Assembly (NCBI RefSeq): GCF_005771535.1
Contig: NZ_VANU01000004.1
Coordinates: forward strand, 124,001-188,000
Source: Arcobacter arenosus
Lineage (GTDB): Bacteria > Campylobacterota > Campylobacteria > Campylobacterales > Arcobacteraceae
Direction of reading: 5' to 3'
Length of the DNA stretch: 64,000 nucleotides
In this document: piece after piece, positions 38,170-46,674 of the stretch
Position numbering within the stretch: the stretch's first letter is position 1
Layout of the letters: each line of letters opens with the position of its first letter
Notes under the pieces: generated by a model
Seen by the model: the letters and a program-made list of their open reading frames with translations, nothing else
What the model was told of the DNA's origin: nothing
Database searches by the model: none
Program-made: the position numbers and the translations under genes

Positions 38170-38171
38170 AA

Positions 38172-39215
38172 ATGTTTAGTTTTTTCAAGAAAAAAGATAA
38201 AAAAGATGAAGAGATAATTGAAAAAGAACTTCAAGAAGAAGTAGAAGAACAAGAGTTTAAACAAGAAGAGATTCAAACTGAAGAAAAGATTCAAGAAGAA
38301 GAGACTAAGCAAGAAGAAACTCAAGAAGAAGTTGCTTCAAAAAGCTTTTTTTCTAGAGCTTTATCAAAAACCTTTGAAAATATTAAATCTGTAGTACCAC
38401 AAAAAAAAGAAAAAATTGCCTTCGATGATATTGAAGAGCTTTTAATAGAATCAGATATGGAATATGAAATCATTGAAAAAGCGATGGATGGACTTCCTGA
38501 AATGATTACAAGAAAACAGTTAAGACACAGACTTGTAATGTTATTTGAACATGCTCCTGATATAGACCTTTCAAATTTACCTAAACCTTTTGTAAGATTA
38601 ATCATTGGTGTTAATGGTGCAGGGAAAACAACAACAATTGCAAAACTTGCAAATAAGAGTAAAAAAGAAGGTAAATCTGTACTTCTTGGAGCGGGTGACA
38701 CTTTTAGAGCTGCAGCTATTGAGCAATTGGATACTTGGGCAAGCAAATTAAATGTTCCAATTGTAAAAACAAAACAAGGACATGATGCAAGTGCAGTTGC
38801 ATACGATACTATCTCTTCAGCTATTGCAAAAAATATTGATAATGTAATTATTGATACAGCAGGAAGATTACAAACACAAACAAATTTAAGTAATGAGCTT
38901 AAAAAGATTGTTAAAGTTTGTGGTAAAGCTATGGAAAATGCACCACACCAAAAACTAATGATTTTAGATGGTACTCAAGGAAACTCAGCTATAGCACAGG
39001 CTCGTGCATTTAATGAGATGATAGGAATTGATGGAATAATAGTTACAAAACTTGATGGAACGGCAAAAGGTGGAGCACTTTTTTCTATATCAAATCAATT
39101 AGAACTTCCTATCTTTTTTGTAGGTACTGGTGAAACTGCTGATGACTTAATGCAATTTAGCCCTGATAACTTTGTTGACTCATTATTAGATGAGATATAT
39201 ACAGAAGAAAACTAA
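38172..39215 (+). CDS. ftsY: Signal recognition particle receptor FtsY
   Basis: 347 residues. A highly acidic Glu/Gln/Lys N-terminal region (about 8-55) is followed by the NG domain: P-loop GVNGAGKTTTIAKLA, GDTFRAAAIEQL, DTAGR and TKLDGTAKGG. It docks SRP-ribosome complexes at the membrane. The plus-strand gene after it starts six bases later. Confidence 0.97.
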   Translation: MFSFFKKKDKKDEEIIEKELQEEVEEQEFKQEEIQTEEKIQEEETKQEETQEEVASKSFFSRALSKTFENIKSVVPQKKEKIAFDDIEELLIESDMEYEIIEKAMDGLPEMITRKQLRHRLVMLFEHAPDIDLSNLPKPFVRLIIGVNGAGKTTTIAKLANKSKKEGKSVLLGAGDTFRAAAIEQLDTWASKLNVPIVKTKQGHDASAVAYDTISSAIAKNIDNVIIDTAGRLQTQTNLSNELKKIVKVCGKAMENAPHQKLMILDGTQGNSAIAQARAFNEMIGIDGIIVTKLDGTAKGGALFSISNQLELPIFFVGTGETADDLMQFSPDNFVDSLLDEIYTEEN

Positions 39216-39220
39216 AATAT

Positions 39221-40009
39221 ATGGATAAAAATATCAACTTTTTTGTTAGTAAAGAACTTGAAAAATCTGTTCTAAATGAAATAAAAATCAACAATAAAGA
39301 GATAATTAGACACACATACAATGATGAGATTGTTTGGATAAAAAGGCCAAGGGCAACTAAATCAAATATCTTTCATAAAATGGCATATTCTTTTACAAAT
39401 ATAAAAGGTCTTATGCCAGTTGAAAACAAAACAAAAGAACAAACTTTAATACATGAGGTTTCGAAACTTCAAAGACTAAAAGAAAAAAATATTAATGTTC
39501 CTAAAGTCTTAGGATGCAACGGTGAAGTTTTTGTTTTAGAAGACAATGGGGTAACTATAAAAAGTTTTTTAAGAAGTAAAGAACTTGAAAAAACTGTATT
39601 TGAAAATAGATTAAAAGATACATTAAATCTATTGATAAAAATACATAATAATAATGAATACCACGGTGGTCCACAAGTAAAAAATTATACCTTTAAAAAT
39701 GGTGTTGTAAGTGCCATTGATTTTGAAGATAGTTTTGATAAAAACTTTAAATTAGAAGATATTCAATTTAGAGATTTCTTTTTATTTTTATTCTCACTAA
39801 CAGAATTAAAAAAAGATATTGACTATAAAGAGATTATTGATATTTATATGAAAGAAACAAAAAAAGAAGGGATTGATAAAGAGTTAAAATCTATTGCTTT
39901 AAAATTAAAGTTTTTAACTAAAATTATTGAAAACAAACTTTTTTATAATCTATTTTTTGATGATGTAATAAACACCTATAAACTAGTAAAAACTCTACAA
40001 AAACTTTAA
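39221..40009 (+). CDS. Lipopolysaccharide kinase-like (APH-type) protein
   Basis: 262 residues. The N-terminal part lacks an obvious Gly-rich loop, but VLEDNGVTIKSFL reads as a hinge region, and HNNNEYHGGPQVKNYTF then VVSAIDFEDSF read as a catalytic loop and metal site of the Kdo/WaaP-like kinase group. In the usual loop the sequence is HGDxxxxN; here the Asp position reads Gly-Gly (HGGPQVKN), so activity is uncertain. Begins the region between ftsY and radA. Confidence 0.55.
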   Translation: MDKNINFFVSKELEKSVLNEIKINNKEIIRHTYNDEIVWIKRPRATKSNIFHKMAYSFTNIKGLMPVENKTKEQTLIHEVSKLQRLKEKNINVPKVLGCNGEVFVLEDNGVTIKSFLRSKELEKTVFENRLKDTLNLLIKIHNNNEYHGGPQVKNYTFKNGVVSAIDFEDSFDKNFKLEDIQFRDFFLFLFSLTELKKDIDYKEIIDIYMKETKKEGIDKELKSIALKLKFLTKIIENKLFYNLFFDDVINTYKLVKTLQKL

Positions 40010-40155
40010 AATAGATTCAAACTATTTTAATATTTATACCTATTCAATCAAACACTAAATAAACTTTTCAAAAAAATCTAAAATTTTTTAATTTTTAAGA
40101 AGCCCATTTTATAGGACTTTTAATAAATTAATTCTGTAAATTTATCATTTTTAAT

Positions 40156-40194
40156 ACAATTTACTTTGCATTACATAGTAAATTGTGATACAAT
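40156..40194 (+). promoter_or_regulatory. padR promoter and operator
   Basis: A perfect ten-base inverted repeat ACAATTTACT (40156-40165) / AGTAAATTGT (40177-40186) with an 11-base centre overlaps a promoter TTGCAT (40166-40171), 17-base spacer, TACAAT (40189-40194). The -35 lies in the loop. The start codon is 23 bases downstream. This is the arrangement expected for an autorepressed PadR-type regulator. Confidence 0.7.
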
Positions 40195-40216
40195 TAGATA
40201 TGTAAAAGGAGTAAGC

Positions 40217-40558
40217 ATGGAAGAAGATTATAAAAAATGGTTATCACAATTTAGAAAAGGCTATATAGAACTATGTACACTTATTACACTCAAAAATAGT
40301 GGAGCATTACATGGAGTAGCTCTTATAAAAGCTTTTGAAGAAGTTGAACTAAGTATAAATGAGGGAACATTATATCCTCTATTAAATAGAATGGAACAAA
40401 ACGGATGGTTAGAGTCTTCTTGGAATATGCCTAAAACAAGTGGGCATCCAAAAAGAGAATACAAAATAAGTGAAAAAGGTGGAAAAATTTTACCTAGATT
40501 AATTGAAACCTACGATTCACACAATAAAAGCTTAGAAAAATTAAAGGAGATAAGATGA
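40217..40558 (+). CDS. PadR-family transcriptional regulator
   Basis: 113 residues from the ATG at 40217, chosen because AAAGGAG lies seven bases upstream and because an earlier in-frame start (40166) would place the promoter inside the gene. Winged-helix signature LSINEGTLYPLLNRMEQNGWL and SGHPKREYKISEKG. The stop overlaps the start of the HAAS gene (ATGA). It probably represses its own operon through the inverted repeat just upstream. Confidence 0.88.
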   Translation: MEEDYKKWLSQFRKGYIELCTLITLKNSGALHGVALIKAFEEVELSINEGTLYPLLNRMEQNGWLESSWNMPKTSGHPKREYKISEKGGKILPRLIETYDSHNKSLEKLKEIR

Positions 40559-41319
40559 AAACTAATGATTATATAAAAGAGTTGAAAAATCATTTATCTG
40601 TTCTTGATAATAAAAAAAGAGAAGAGATAATAAAAGAGATAGAAAGTTATATTGAAGAAAGTGACGCTAGCTATTCTTTACTTGTTGAAAGATTTGGGAT
40701 ACCAGAAGAACTTGCTAATAGTTATTTAGAAGATATGCCCATTAAAGAATCTAAAGGTAAAAAAATATGGTCAAAAACTAAAAAGGCTATTTTTACAATT
40801 ATTATTTTCCTTATTGTAGTTTCTATTGCTGTTGGAATTTTTATTTATAATATAATTAAAGACCCATTTGATTATGCAAAATTTGATGCTAATACAATTG
40901 ATTCAAAAGTTGAAAACCAATGGAAAAAAATTGATAATATCGACTCTTTAGATATTGAACAAGCAAAAGTTGTACTTTATGGAAGTGACAAAGATGTATT
41001 TGAAGTAAGTTGTGAAGGGAATAAAAATACTCAAAACAAAACTACTTTTATAATAAAACAATCAAGATGCTTTTTAAAAGTTCCAAAACAAAAACTAAAC
41101 ATAAAATCTATTCAATCTGAAATTGTATTTATTGAACCTAAAGAGGAGACTCAATTTAATTCAAGACAAAGTAGAATAAAAATTGCTTCTAAAGAAAACC
41201 AATATAAATATGAATTAAATGGGGAAGAGAGTGATTTAAAAAAAATAAAATCAAATGAAGATGGTATACTAATTAAAGGTGAATTTTATCAAAGTGAAGT
41301 TGTACCATATAAATATTAG
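40555..41319 (+). CDS. HAAS/DUF1700-domain membrane protein
   Basis: 254 residues. The N-terminal HAAS domain (YIKELKNHLSVLDNKKREEI, IEESDASYSLLVERFGIPEEL) is the usual companion of PadR regulators. One membrane helix (about 78-103) and an exported C-terminal domain follow, of unknown fold. PadR/HAAS pairs are thought to couple envelope signals to transcription; the specific signal is unknown. Confidence 0.75.
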   Translation: MKTNDYIKELKNHLSVLDNKKREEIIKEIESYIEESDASYSLLVERFGIPEELANSYLEDMPIKESKGKKIWSKTKKAIFTIIIFLIVVSIAVGIFIYNIIKDPFDYAKFDANTIDSKVENQWKKIDNIDSLDIEQAKVVLYGSDKDVFEVSCEGNKNTQNKTTFIIKQSRCFLKVPKQKLNIKSIQSEIVFIEPKEETQFNSRQSRIKIASKENQYKYELNGEESDLKKIKSNEDGILIKGEFYQSEVVPYKY

Positions 41320-41328
41320 GGGAATAAT

Positions 41329-41883
41329 CTACTCCCCTAAAAAACTACCTATTTTTCTAAAATAGCTTTCTATATTTTCAAAAGAGTGGTTTCCACCCTC
41401 TTCTATTATAAGTTCACTTTCACTTAATTTTTCTTCAGCCTCAGTATAATCTAATACCTCATCTTCTGTTTGAAGCAGTGTTATAAAATTTTCTTGATTT
41501 TTTATCTCATTTACTTCTAAAGCTTTAAGTTGTTGAATATGCTCTGTTGTAACTTCAAAAGATGTACTATCATAATAATTCATTGCCATACCAACTTTGT
41601 CTAAAGTTTTATATGGGTAAATAGCAGGATTAATTAATACAGCTTTTAAATCATATTTGTTAGCTAAATAAAGAGCATAATATCCACCTAAAGATGAACC
41701 TACTAAACCTACATTTTCATCTTTTTCTAAAAGTAATTCAATTAGTTGTTCTAAAGTATCTATTGCCAAATTTGGTACATATGATAAAGATGGAGCAATA
41801 ACCTCATCTTCAAAATATTCCCTAAAAAGTGTTGCTTTACCGCCATGCCCACTACTTCCAAAACCATGTATATATATAATCAT
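41329..41883 (-). CDS. YqiA/YcfP-like alpha/beta-fold esterase
   Basis: 184 residues. MIIYIHGFGSSGHGGKA then VGLVGSSLGGYYALYLA gives the oxyanion region and nucleophile Ser (GSSLGG); a GGNHSF near the C-terminus supplies His. The family is UPF0227 (YqiA/YcfP); substrate unknown. It overlaps the RNase H gene by four bases. Confidence 0.8.
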   Translation of the reverse strand: MIIYIHGFGSSGHGGKATLFREYFEDEVIAPSLSYVPNLAIDTLEQLIELLLEKDENVGLVGSSLGGYYALYLANKYDLKAVLINPAIYPYKTLDKVGMAMNYYDSTSFEVTTEHIQQLKALEVNEIKNQENFITLLQTEDEVLDYTEAEEKLSESELIIEEGGNHSFENIESYFRKIGSFLGE

Positions 41884-42350
41884 ATTTTCTCTTTTTTATT
41901 AAATTCTCTAAGTGCTTTTCTTGATGCTTTATCAACTAAATTAAAAAGCTTATCAAGGTCATCTTTTAAAGCAGTTTTTTTGTGACCTTTTATTTTAACA
42001 AAGTTCAAACTTAGATTCTTTATTTTTGCATAAAATTTTTTGTAAAGCTCTTCATTTTTAACTTTTTTACCACTACTTGTTAAAAAATCATTCCCTACTA
42101 ATTTTTCTTTTCTTTTTTCTAATTGCAAAATATTTTGACAATCTGTATATACTGTAATTTCAGACTCTTTCAAATCTTCTAAAGCCCAAAGCAAAACCTC
42201 TAGTTCAAGTTTTGTTGAAGAGGTATTTTCAAATTTTTTCACAAATATACTTTGACTTTCTAAATTTTCATCATATACAAAAAAAGCTCCAAAACCAATT
42301 TTACTTTGTGGATTTACACTACCATCACAAAAAAGTTTTATCCCACTCAT
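41880..42350 (-). CDS. RNase HI-like protein
   Basis: 156 residues. RNase H strand FCDGSVNPQSKIGFGAFFVY with the first catalytic Asp, the Glu in TKLELEVLLWAL and the Asp in ITVYTDCQN are present; FVKIKGHKK is near the end. It probably cleaves RNA in RNA-DNA hybrids. It overlaps the neighbours on both sides by four bases, so the three genes 41329-42979 form a tight operon. Confidence 0.75.
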   Translation of the reverse strand: MSGIKLFCDGSVNPQSKIGFGAFFVYDENLESQSIFVKKFENTSSTKLELEVLLWALEDLKESEITVYTDCQNILQLEKRKEKLVGNDFLTSSGKKVKNEELYKKFYAKIKNLSLNFVKIKGHKKTALKDDLDKLFNLVDKASRKALREFNKKEKI

Positions 42351-42979
42351 TTGTATCTAATCTCTTTATTTAAAGAACAAGTTATTTGATACTCAACCAT
42401 CTTTGAAAATGGCTGTAAAAAATTATCAAACTCTTTATTTGAAATATCTTCTAAATTATGTTTATTCAACAATTTAAGAACACAAAGGGTTGATTCAATG
42501 GTAGATAAACAATATTGATTTGGCTGCGTTTTGATTTTAAAATCTGACTTTTCTGTGTATTGAAAACTAACTTTTGGTAAGGTCTCTAAATTTTTACTTA
42601 GTCTTAACATTTTTTTAGAACAAGGCCAAGTGGAATCTATAATAAATATCACATTTTCTTTTTTATTAGTTCCAATTGGCTTAGTATTTAAATCAATACT
42701 ATCAAGGCCTGGATAAAGTACATAGGAGTTTATATTTTTATTTTCAATTATTTCATTTACTCTTTTATGATTAGTAAAATCTATTCCTATATGTATCTCT
42801 GAATTAGGTAATGAAAGATTTGTAAAATGACCTGTTCCATTTTTTGTTTTTCTAAACTCTTTGGGATGCATTAAAATTACAAATTTAGTTTTAGTTTTAA
42901 TTCTTTTTATGTATGAACACATACAAGAACTTTTTGGTCTATAACATGTGAAGCAAACTTCCCTTGAATCTATTATCAT
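42347..42979 (-). CDS. DTW-domain tRNA-uridine aminocarboxypropyltransferase
   Basis: 210 residues. N-terminal Cys cluster CFTCYRPKSSCMCSYI and the signature IDSTWPCSKKM (the DTW position reads STW) belong to the TapT/DTWD family, which adds an acp group to U47 of tRNA from SAM. First gene of the operon with RNase H and the YqiA-like esterase. Confidence 0.8.
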   Translation of the reverse strand: MIIDSREVCFTCYRPKSSCMCSYIKRIKTKTKFVILMHPKEFRKTKNGTGHFTNLSLPNSEIHIGIDFTNHKRVNEIIENKNINSYVLYPGLDSIDLNTKPIGTNKKENVIFIIDSTWPCSKKMLRLSKNLETLPKVSFQYTEKSDFKIKTQPNQYCLSTIESTLCVLKLLNKHNLEDISNKEFDNFLQPFSKMVEYQITCSLNKEIRYK

Positions 42980-43030
42980 TAATCCTTTAATTAAAAAAGA
43001 ATTTTATTCACTTATTACTTAAATAATATC

Positions 43031-43327
43031 TTAATACTTACTTTCTCCACAATTCCAACATACTAAAAACTGTCCTTCATGTACTTCATTACAATTTTTA
43101 CATCTCCATGAAGGCAAATTATCATTTGTTTTTTCTAAAATTGATTTAGCAATATCGTAATCTTCTTTTTTCACCAATACTTTTACACCTTCAGTTGCTT
43201 GCAGATGAGGATGCATTCCCCCTGCATCATCTTTATCAATTATAGATTCAATATTTCTATCTTTTAACAAAGAAACTAAAATCTGTGCTTCAATTTCACT
43301 ATATAATGTTTTTAACTCAACAAACAT
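43031..43327 (-). CDS. DUF2007 protein with C-terminal zinc ribbon
   Basis: 98 residues from the ATG at 43327, chosen because AAAGGA precedes it; an in-frame start at 43348 is less likely. The N-terminal segment VELKTLYSEIEAQILVSLLKDRNIES is the DUF2007 'putative signal transducing' fold, followed by a zinc ribbon WRCKNCNEVHEGQFLVCWNCGE. Role unknown. Confidence 0.75.
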   Translation of the reverse strand: MFVELKTLYSEIEAQILVSLLKDRNIESIIDKDDAGGMHPHLQATEGVKVLVKKEDYDIAKSILEKTNDNLPSWRCKNCNEVHEGQFLVCWNCGESKY

Positions 43328-43417
43328 ATTAATCCTTTGCATTAACATTTTAACATATTATTTAATCTCTTAAATATATTTGATTATAATTGCACTTTAA
43401 ATTTAAAGGTAACACAA

Positions 43418-44260
43418 ATGACAAAAAATCTTATTTCAAGTTTTATTTTAACAGCTGTATTCATTTCTCTTTTATTTCTTGCTTTTAACTCATATAAAAA
43501 TGCAAAAATCTATGAAAATACCTACAAACAATATGCACAAGAACAAACAATAAAAAATAGTGTAGAAAAAAACACACAAGAGATGTTAAATGGTTTGATA
43601 GGAGCACTTTTAGGACAAAATCCTAAAGTAACTAAAGATGAAATACCATCAAAAAAATTACAACTAGAAAACCTAAAAGAAAAACCAATAGAATATGTAA
43701 TTATCTTTGCAACTATTATTACTCTATCACTTCTAAGTTTTTTTGTTGTTTCAAAAAAGATCTTTCTAACATACTTACATAGTGTCACAATTCTAAGTCT
43801 TGTATTTGGTCTTATAAGCCCTATTTTTATGATGTATATTTTACTTGATTATAATTTTCAAAATATTGTAAATATAAAAGATGCAATTTTACAGTTTGAA
43901 TCCCTTACTATAATAGAATCTATAAACAAACTTATATATGTACAAGAAAAATATTTTGTAGGAATAATTATCTTACTTTTCTCTGTAGTTTTTCCATTTA
44001 TTAAAACCCTACTTTCATTTGTAAATGTATTTATAAATCATGTTTCAATAGTAAATAAAACTACAAAACTACTTTCAGCTCTTAGTAAATGGTCTATGAC
44101 TGATGTATTTGTTTTATCAATATTTTTGGTGTATCTATCATCAGTAAATAGTGGAATGTCAAAAATAGTAACCCAAATTGAAGTTGGATTTTATTTCTTT
44201 TTTATATATGTAATTCTTTCTATAATTCTTAGCTTTTTTAATAAGATTAAAATTCAATAA
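43418..44260 (+). CDS. PqiA-like membrane protein
   Basis: 280 residues. Membrane helices near 7-25, 92-110, 120-145, 178-200 and 225-275. The conserved PqiA block LSKWSMTDVFVLSIFLVYLSS is at about 225. PqiA proteins work with MCE-domain PqiB in lipid traffic across the envelope; no PqiB is nearby. A Lys/Glu-rich periplasmic loop follows the first helix. Confidence 0.7.
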   Translation: MTKNLISSFILTAVFISLLFLAFNSYKNAKIYENTYKQYAQEQTIKNSVEKNTQEMLNGLIGALLGQNPKVTKDEIPSKKLQLENLKEKPIEYVIIFATIITLSLLSFFVVSKKIFLTYLHSVTILSLVFGLISPIFMMYILLDYNFQNIVNIKDAILQFESLTIIESINKLIYVQEKYFVGIIILLFSVVFPFIKTLLSFVNVFINHVSIVNKTTKLLSALSKWSMTDVFVLSIFLVYLSSVNSGMSKIVTQIEVGFYFFFIYVILSIILSFFNKIKIQ

Positions 44261-44292
44261 TCAAAGGTAAAGTTTTAAATAGTTGTTTTTTA

Positions 44293-44790
44293 TCATATCT
44301 TCTCAGCTATTACTTTAATCTCTAATTCTTCACTTTCTAAAGGTGATTCAAAGTACTTAGTTACATGATAAAACATCTCTTCTGTATCAAAAGCTGAACG
44401 TTCAGGTTGTTCAAGTCGTCTTTTTGCTATTTGTTTTAAACATTGTTCATCACTAATATCTAAATATATCAATTGGTGTTGAGCATTTATCTCTTTTGAA
44501 ATACTTTTAAGCCATGCTCTTTGTTTTATAGTATTAGCAGGAAAATCTAAAACAACATTTGTATTAGTTAAAAGAATTTTTTGAACATGGTATTTAATCA
44601 ACGGTCTTAATAGAGCAGAATATTTTATATAATCATCAAAAGATGAGATTTGTTGAGGATATAAAATTGACAACCACTCATCTTCTGATATTAAAACTGC
44701 ATTATTTTCTAAAGCAAACTCTTTTGATTTTGTTGATTTTCCAGCCCCCATTTTTCCACAAAAAAATATTAAAGTTCCTATTTTTGTCAT
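44293..44790 (-). CDS. P-loop ATPase/kinase of unknown substrate
   Basis: 165 residues. Walker A is FFCGKMGAGKSTKSKEF and the P-loop kinase-type DISDEQCLKQIAKRR and YLDIS strands follow. It resembles the small 'AAA/zeta-like' kinases that phosphorylate small molecules. No antitoxin-like gene adjoins. Monocistronic. Confidence 0.65.
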   Translation of the reverse strand: MTKIGTLIFFCGKMGAGKSTKSKEFALENNAVLISEDEWLSILYPQQISSFDDYIKYSALLRPLIKYHVQKILLTNTNVVLDFPANTIKQRAWLKSISKEINAQHQLIYLDISDEQCLKQIAKRRLEQPERSAFDTEEMFYHVTKYFESPLESEELEIKVIAEKI

Positions 44791-44823
44791 TTAATTTAAG
44801 CCTTTCTTTTAATGTAAAATAAA

Positions 44824-45324
44824 TTACAAGTATAAAAACTTAACTTTATAAAGGGTAATGTTTGAACTACCTTTGTATGAGTTTAATAACTTGTTTCCAG
44901 AATAGATATCTAAAGTACAACCAACAACTTTAACACTATCTTTTTCACGAATAAAATTAAATTTAGCCGTTAAATTAGAGTTTTCTTTAGTTGTAAGTTT
45001 TAACGCCGCACCACAAGCAGCGGAAAAACCACCACCACCTTGCATTAAATTTAGTGTAAAGTTAAGTTCTTCTTTTGCTGGTATTGTAAAAGAATACTTA
45101 GGCTGGTTACTTTTAATCAGTTGCTCTCCACCCCAACTTTCATCTGTATTTTTAAGAGTTAAATAAACATTTTCAGTATTTGTAATACTTCTTTCTTCTG
45201 CAAAATTAGTAACCTCTATATTCAATTTTGACGTGGCTTTAGTTGATGCATCTGTAATCTTAGAAGCACAACCAACTATAAAAAAAGATAAAAGTAGCAT
45301 AAATAAAATATTTAAATACTTCAT
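44824..45324 (-). CDS. Lipoprotein of unknown function
   Basis: 166 residues. The lipobox is FIVGC (Cys19). The rest is predicted beta-rich, with paired Cys residues (FSAACGAAL and VKVVGC) that could bond. No family is recognised. It lies just before the cassette array and may be accessory. Confidence 0.6.
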   Translation of the reverse strand: MKYLNILFMLLLSFFIVGCASKITDASTKATSKLNIEVTNFAEERSITNTENVYLTLKNTDESWGGEQLIKSNQPKYSFTIPAKEELNFTLNLMQGGGGFSAACGAALKLTTKENSNLTAKFNFIREKDSVKVVGCTLDIYSGNKLLNSYKGSSNITLYKVKFLYL

Positions 45325-45478
45325 GGTTTTTCCTTTGATTTGTTAGAATTTATTGTTTGGTTAAAATAAAATAATAAATTTTAAATTATTTAAGTTTGTA
45401 TGATACAAAAAAGAGTATAAATTTACATTTATTTTGTTATAATATTGATTATTTATTTAATAATAAGGGGAGTTTTTT

Positions 45479-45910
45479 ATGTCTTCGATTGATAATATTG
45501 TAAATAAATTTAATATCGGTTTTCTTAGTACAGTTATTGATTCAAATAATTCTATGATGGATCAATTTAGTCAATTTGATAAACCAACAGATTTTAGAGC
45601 TACCATTAAAGAAATAAGTAGTGAAGCTTATACTCCACCACCATCACAATTAGTACAGCTTGATGGATACACTTTAGATAAAAACAATAATAAAATACCA
45701 ACTAAAATAACTCTAGATGGAGTTTATGCGAAAGATTCATTTTTAGATGAAGATGGCAATTGGGATAAAGAAGCTGAAGCTGAAGCATATAAGCAAAGAG
45801 AACTAAAATACAAAAAAGAAGTAATTGAAGACTGGCTAAAAAATATAGATTTTGAATTACAATCAAAAGCTGAATTAATGAAAGCATTATTAGCAAAAAC
45901 AGAATCTTAA
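45479..45910 (+). CDS. Protein of unknown function at the edge of the cassette array
   Basis: 143 residues, no signal peptide. N-terminal region SIDNIVNKFNIGFLSTVIDSNNSMMDQF then a Pro-rich segment and a Lys/Glu-rich helical C-terminus (EVIEDWLKNIDFELQSK). GGGGAG precedes the ATG and a TATAAT lies in the A/T-rich upstream region. Its stop is 16 bases from the degenerate attC that closes the cassette array. Confidence 0.55.
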   Translation: MSSIDNIVNKFNIGFLSTVIDSNNSMMDQFSQFDKPTDFRATIKEISSEAYTPPPSQLVQLDGYTLDKNNNKIPTKITLDGVYAKDSFLDEDGNWDKEAEAEAYKQRELKYKKEVIEDWLKNIDFELQSKAELMKALLAKTES

Positions 45911-45925
45911 GCAACTCTTTTATTT

Positions 45926-45968
45926 CTATAACGTTTAACTTAATCGACAGATATCTGTACGGTGCTAG
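45926..45968 (-). other. Degenerate attC-like site after the toxin gene
   Basis: On the minus strand CTAGCAC ... GTTATAG flank a core containing the palindrome ACAGATATCTGT. The ends match the R-box pattern only partly (CTAGCAC against the expected CTATAAC), and the site is about 43 bases long, shorter than the two good attC sites. It probably marks the eroded end of the array. Confidence 0.45.
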
Positions 45969-45979
45969 ATTTTTTTATC

Positions 45980-46249
45980 TTATTCTCCATAATGAGACCA
46001 CATTCTAGAAATTCTTACTTTATTTTCATCTTCTTTTACTTCATAAACCAGTCTATGCTGTATATTTATTCTTCTTGAGTATGAGCCATTTAAATTGCCT
46101 ACCAATTTTTCATAAGGAGGTGGGTTTTGAAAGGGATCTTTTCTTATTATTTCAATAAGCTCTTTAGCTTTTTTATCTAAATTGGCACTTGTTAATTTTT
46201 TAGCATCTTTAAGTGCTAGTTTTGAGTAAAGTATTTTATACTCTACCAT
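45980..46249 (-). CDS. yoeB: YoeB-type mRNA interferase toxin
   Basis: 89 residues, the usual length. The N-terminus VEYKILYSKLALKDAKKL, NPPPYEKLVGNLNGSYSRRINIQHRLVYEV in the middle and SRMWSHYGE at the end match YoeB, with the catalytic Arg/His/Tyr cluster preserved. The start overlaps the antitoxin stop by seven bases. It is an integron-cassette toxin, which are common and may stabilise cassette arrays. Confidence 0.92.
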   Translation of the reverse strand: MVEYKILYSKLALKDAKKLTSANLDKKAKELIEIIRKDPFQNPPPYEKLVGNLNGSYSRRINIQHRLVYEVKEDENKVRISRMWSHYGE

Positions 46250-46488
46250 TCAATATCTTCACTAAACTCACTGTCATCTGCACTCATTGACTCTTGAATT
46301 GAAGATGCCATATTAGGTATAGAATTTAAATACAGTGTTTCTTCTATTGCATTCCAGTCTTCTTGTGATAACATAACTACATTATTTCTTTTCCCAGTAA
46401 TAAGTACCGGCTCATGAGTTTGTGCTGTTTCATCCATAACATTGTAAATATCTTTTCTAACTTGACTTACTGACATGATTCTTGTCAT
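46243..46488 (-). CDS. yefM: YefM-type antitoxin
   Basis: 81 residues from ATG 46488. I chose this start because AAAAAAGG lies seven bases upstream and the predicted promoter -10 (46516-46521) would place an earlier ATG at 46515 outside the transcript. MSVSQVRKDIYNVMDETAQ, VLITGKRNNVVMLSQEDW and an acidic C-terminal tail are typical of YefM/Phd. It neutralises YoeB and represses the operon. Confidence 0.9.
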   Translation of the reverse strand: MTRIMSVSQVRKDIYNVMDETAQTHEPVLITGKRNNVVMLSQEDWNAIEETLYLNSIPNMASSIQESMSADDSEFSEDIEW

Positions 46489-46515
46489 GGGTAACCTTTT
46501 TTGTAAATTTAACAT

Positions 46516-46544
46516 ATTGTACTAAATAACGTACGCTTTGTCAA
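46516..46544 (-). promoter_or_regulatory. Promoter and operator of the cassette toxin-antitoxin pair
   Basis: On the minus strand TTGACA (46539-46544) and TACAAT (46516-46521) with a 17-base spacer form a near-consensus promoter. The spacer carries CGTACG and AGTACA cores 12 bases apart centre to centre. E. coli YefM-YoeB binds TGTACA-type cores at the same spacing (from memory), so autoregulation is inferred. A cassette with its own promoter needs no integron Pc promoter. Confidence 0.7.
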
Positions 46545-46607
46545 GAGGTAATATTTTTTAAGATAACCTTGGAGTCGAAAACGAGGAAAGAAATGTTCAT
46601 TTATGTA

Positions 46608-46674
46608 GCTAACGTTTAAAATGAGCCAATGAATTGCCCGCAGGGTAATTTATTGGCTCAACTGCTTTGTTATG
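46608..46674 (-). other. attC recombination site of the zinc-ribbon cassette
   Basis: On the minus strand the site begins TAACAAAGCAG and ends AAACGTTAGC. The inner arms TGAGCCAAT and ATTGGCTCA pair perfectly around a CCCTGCGGG loop region. Recombination is expected between G and TT of GTTAGC, at about 46611-46613. The stop codon of the upstream cassette gene lies inside the site (46670-46672). Confidence 0.9.

Noticed and set aside
46489-46515. Earlier ATG for YefM at 46515
   Set aside because: It lies next to the predicted -10 element and upstream of the expected transcript start; the ATG at 46488 has a better ribosome-binding site.
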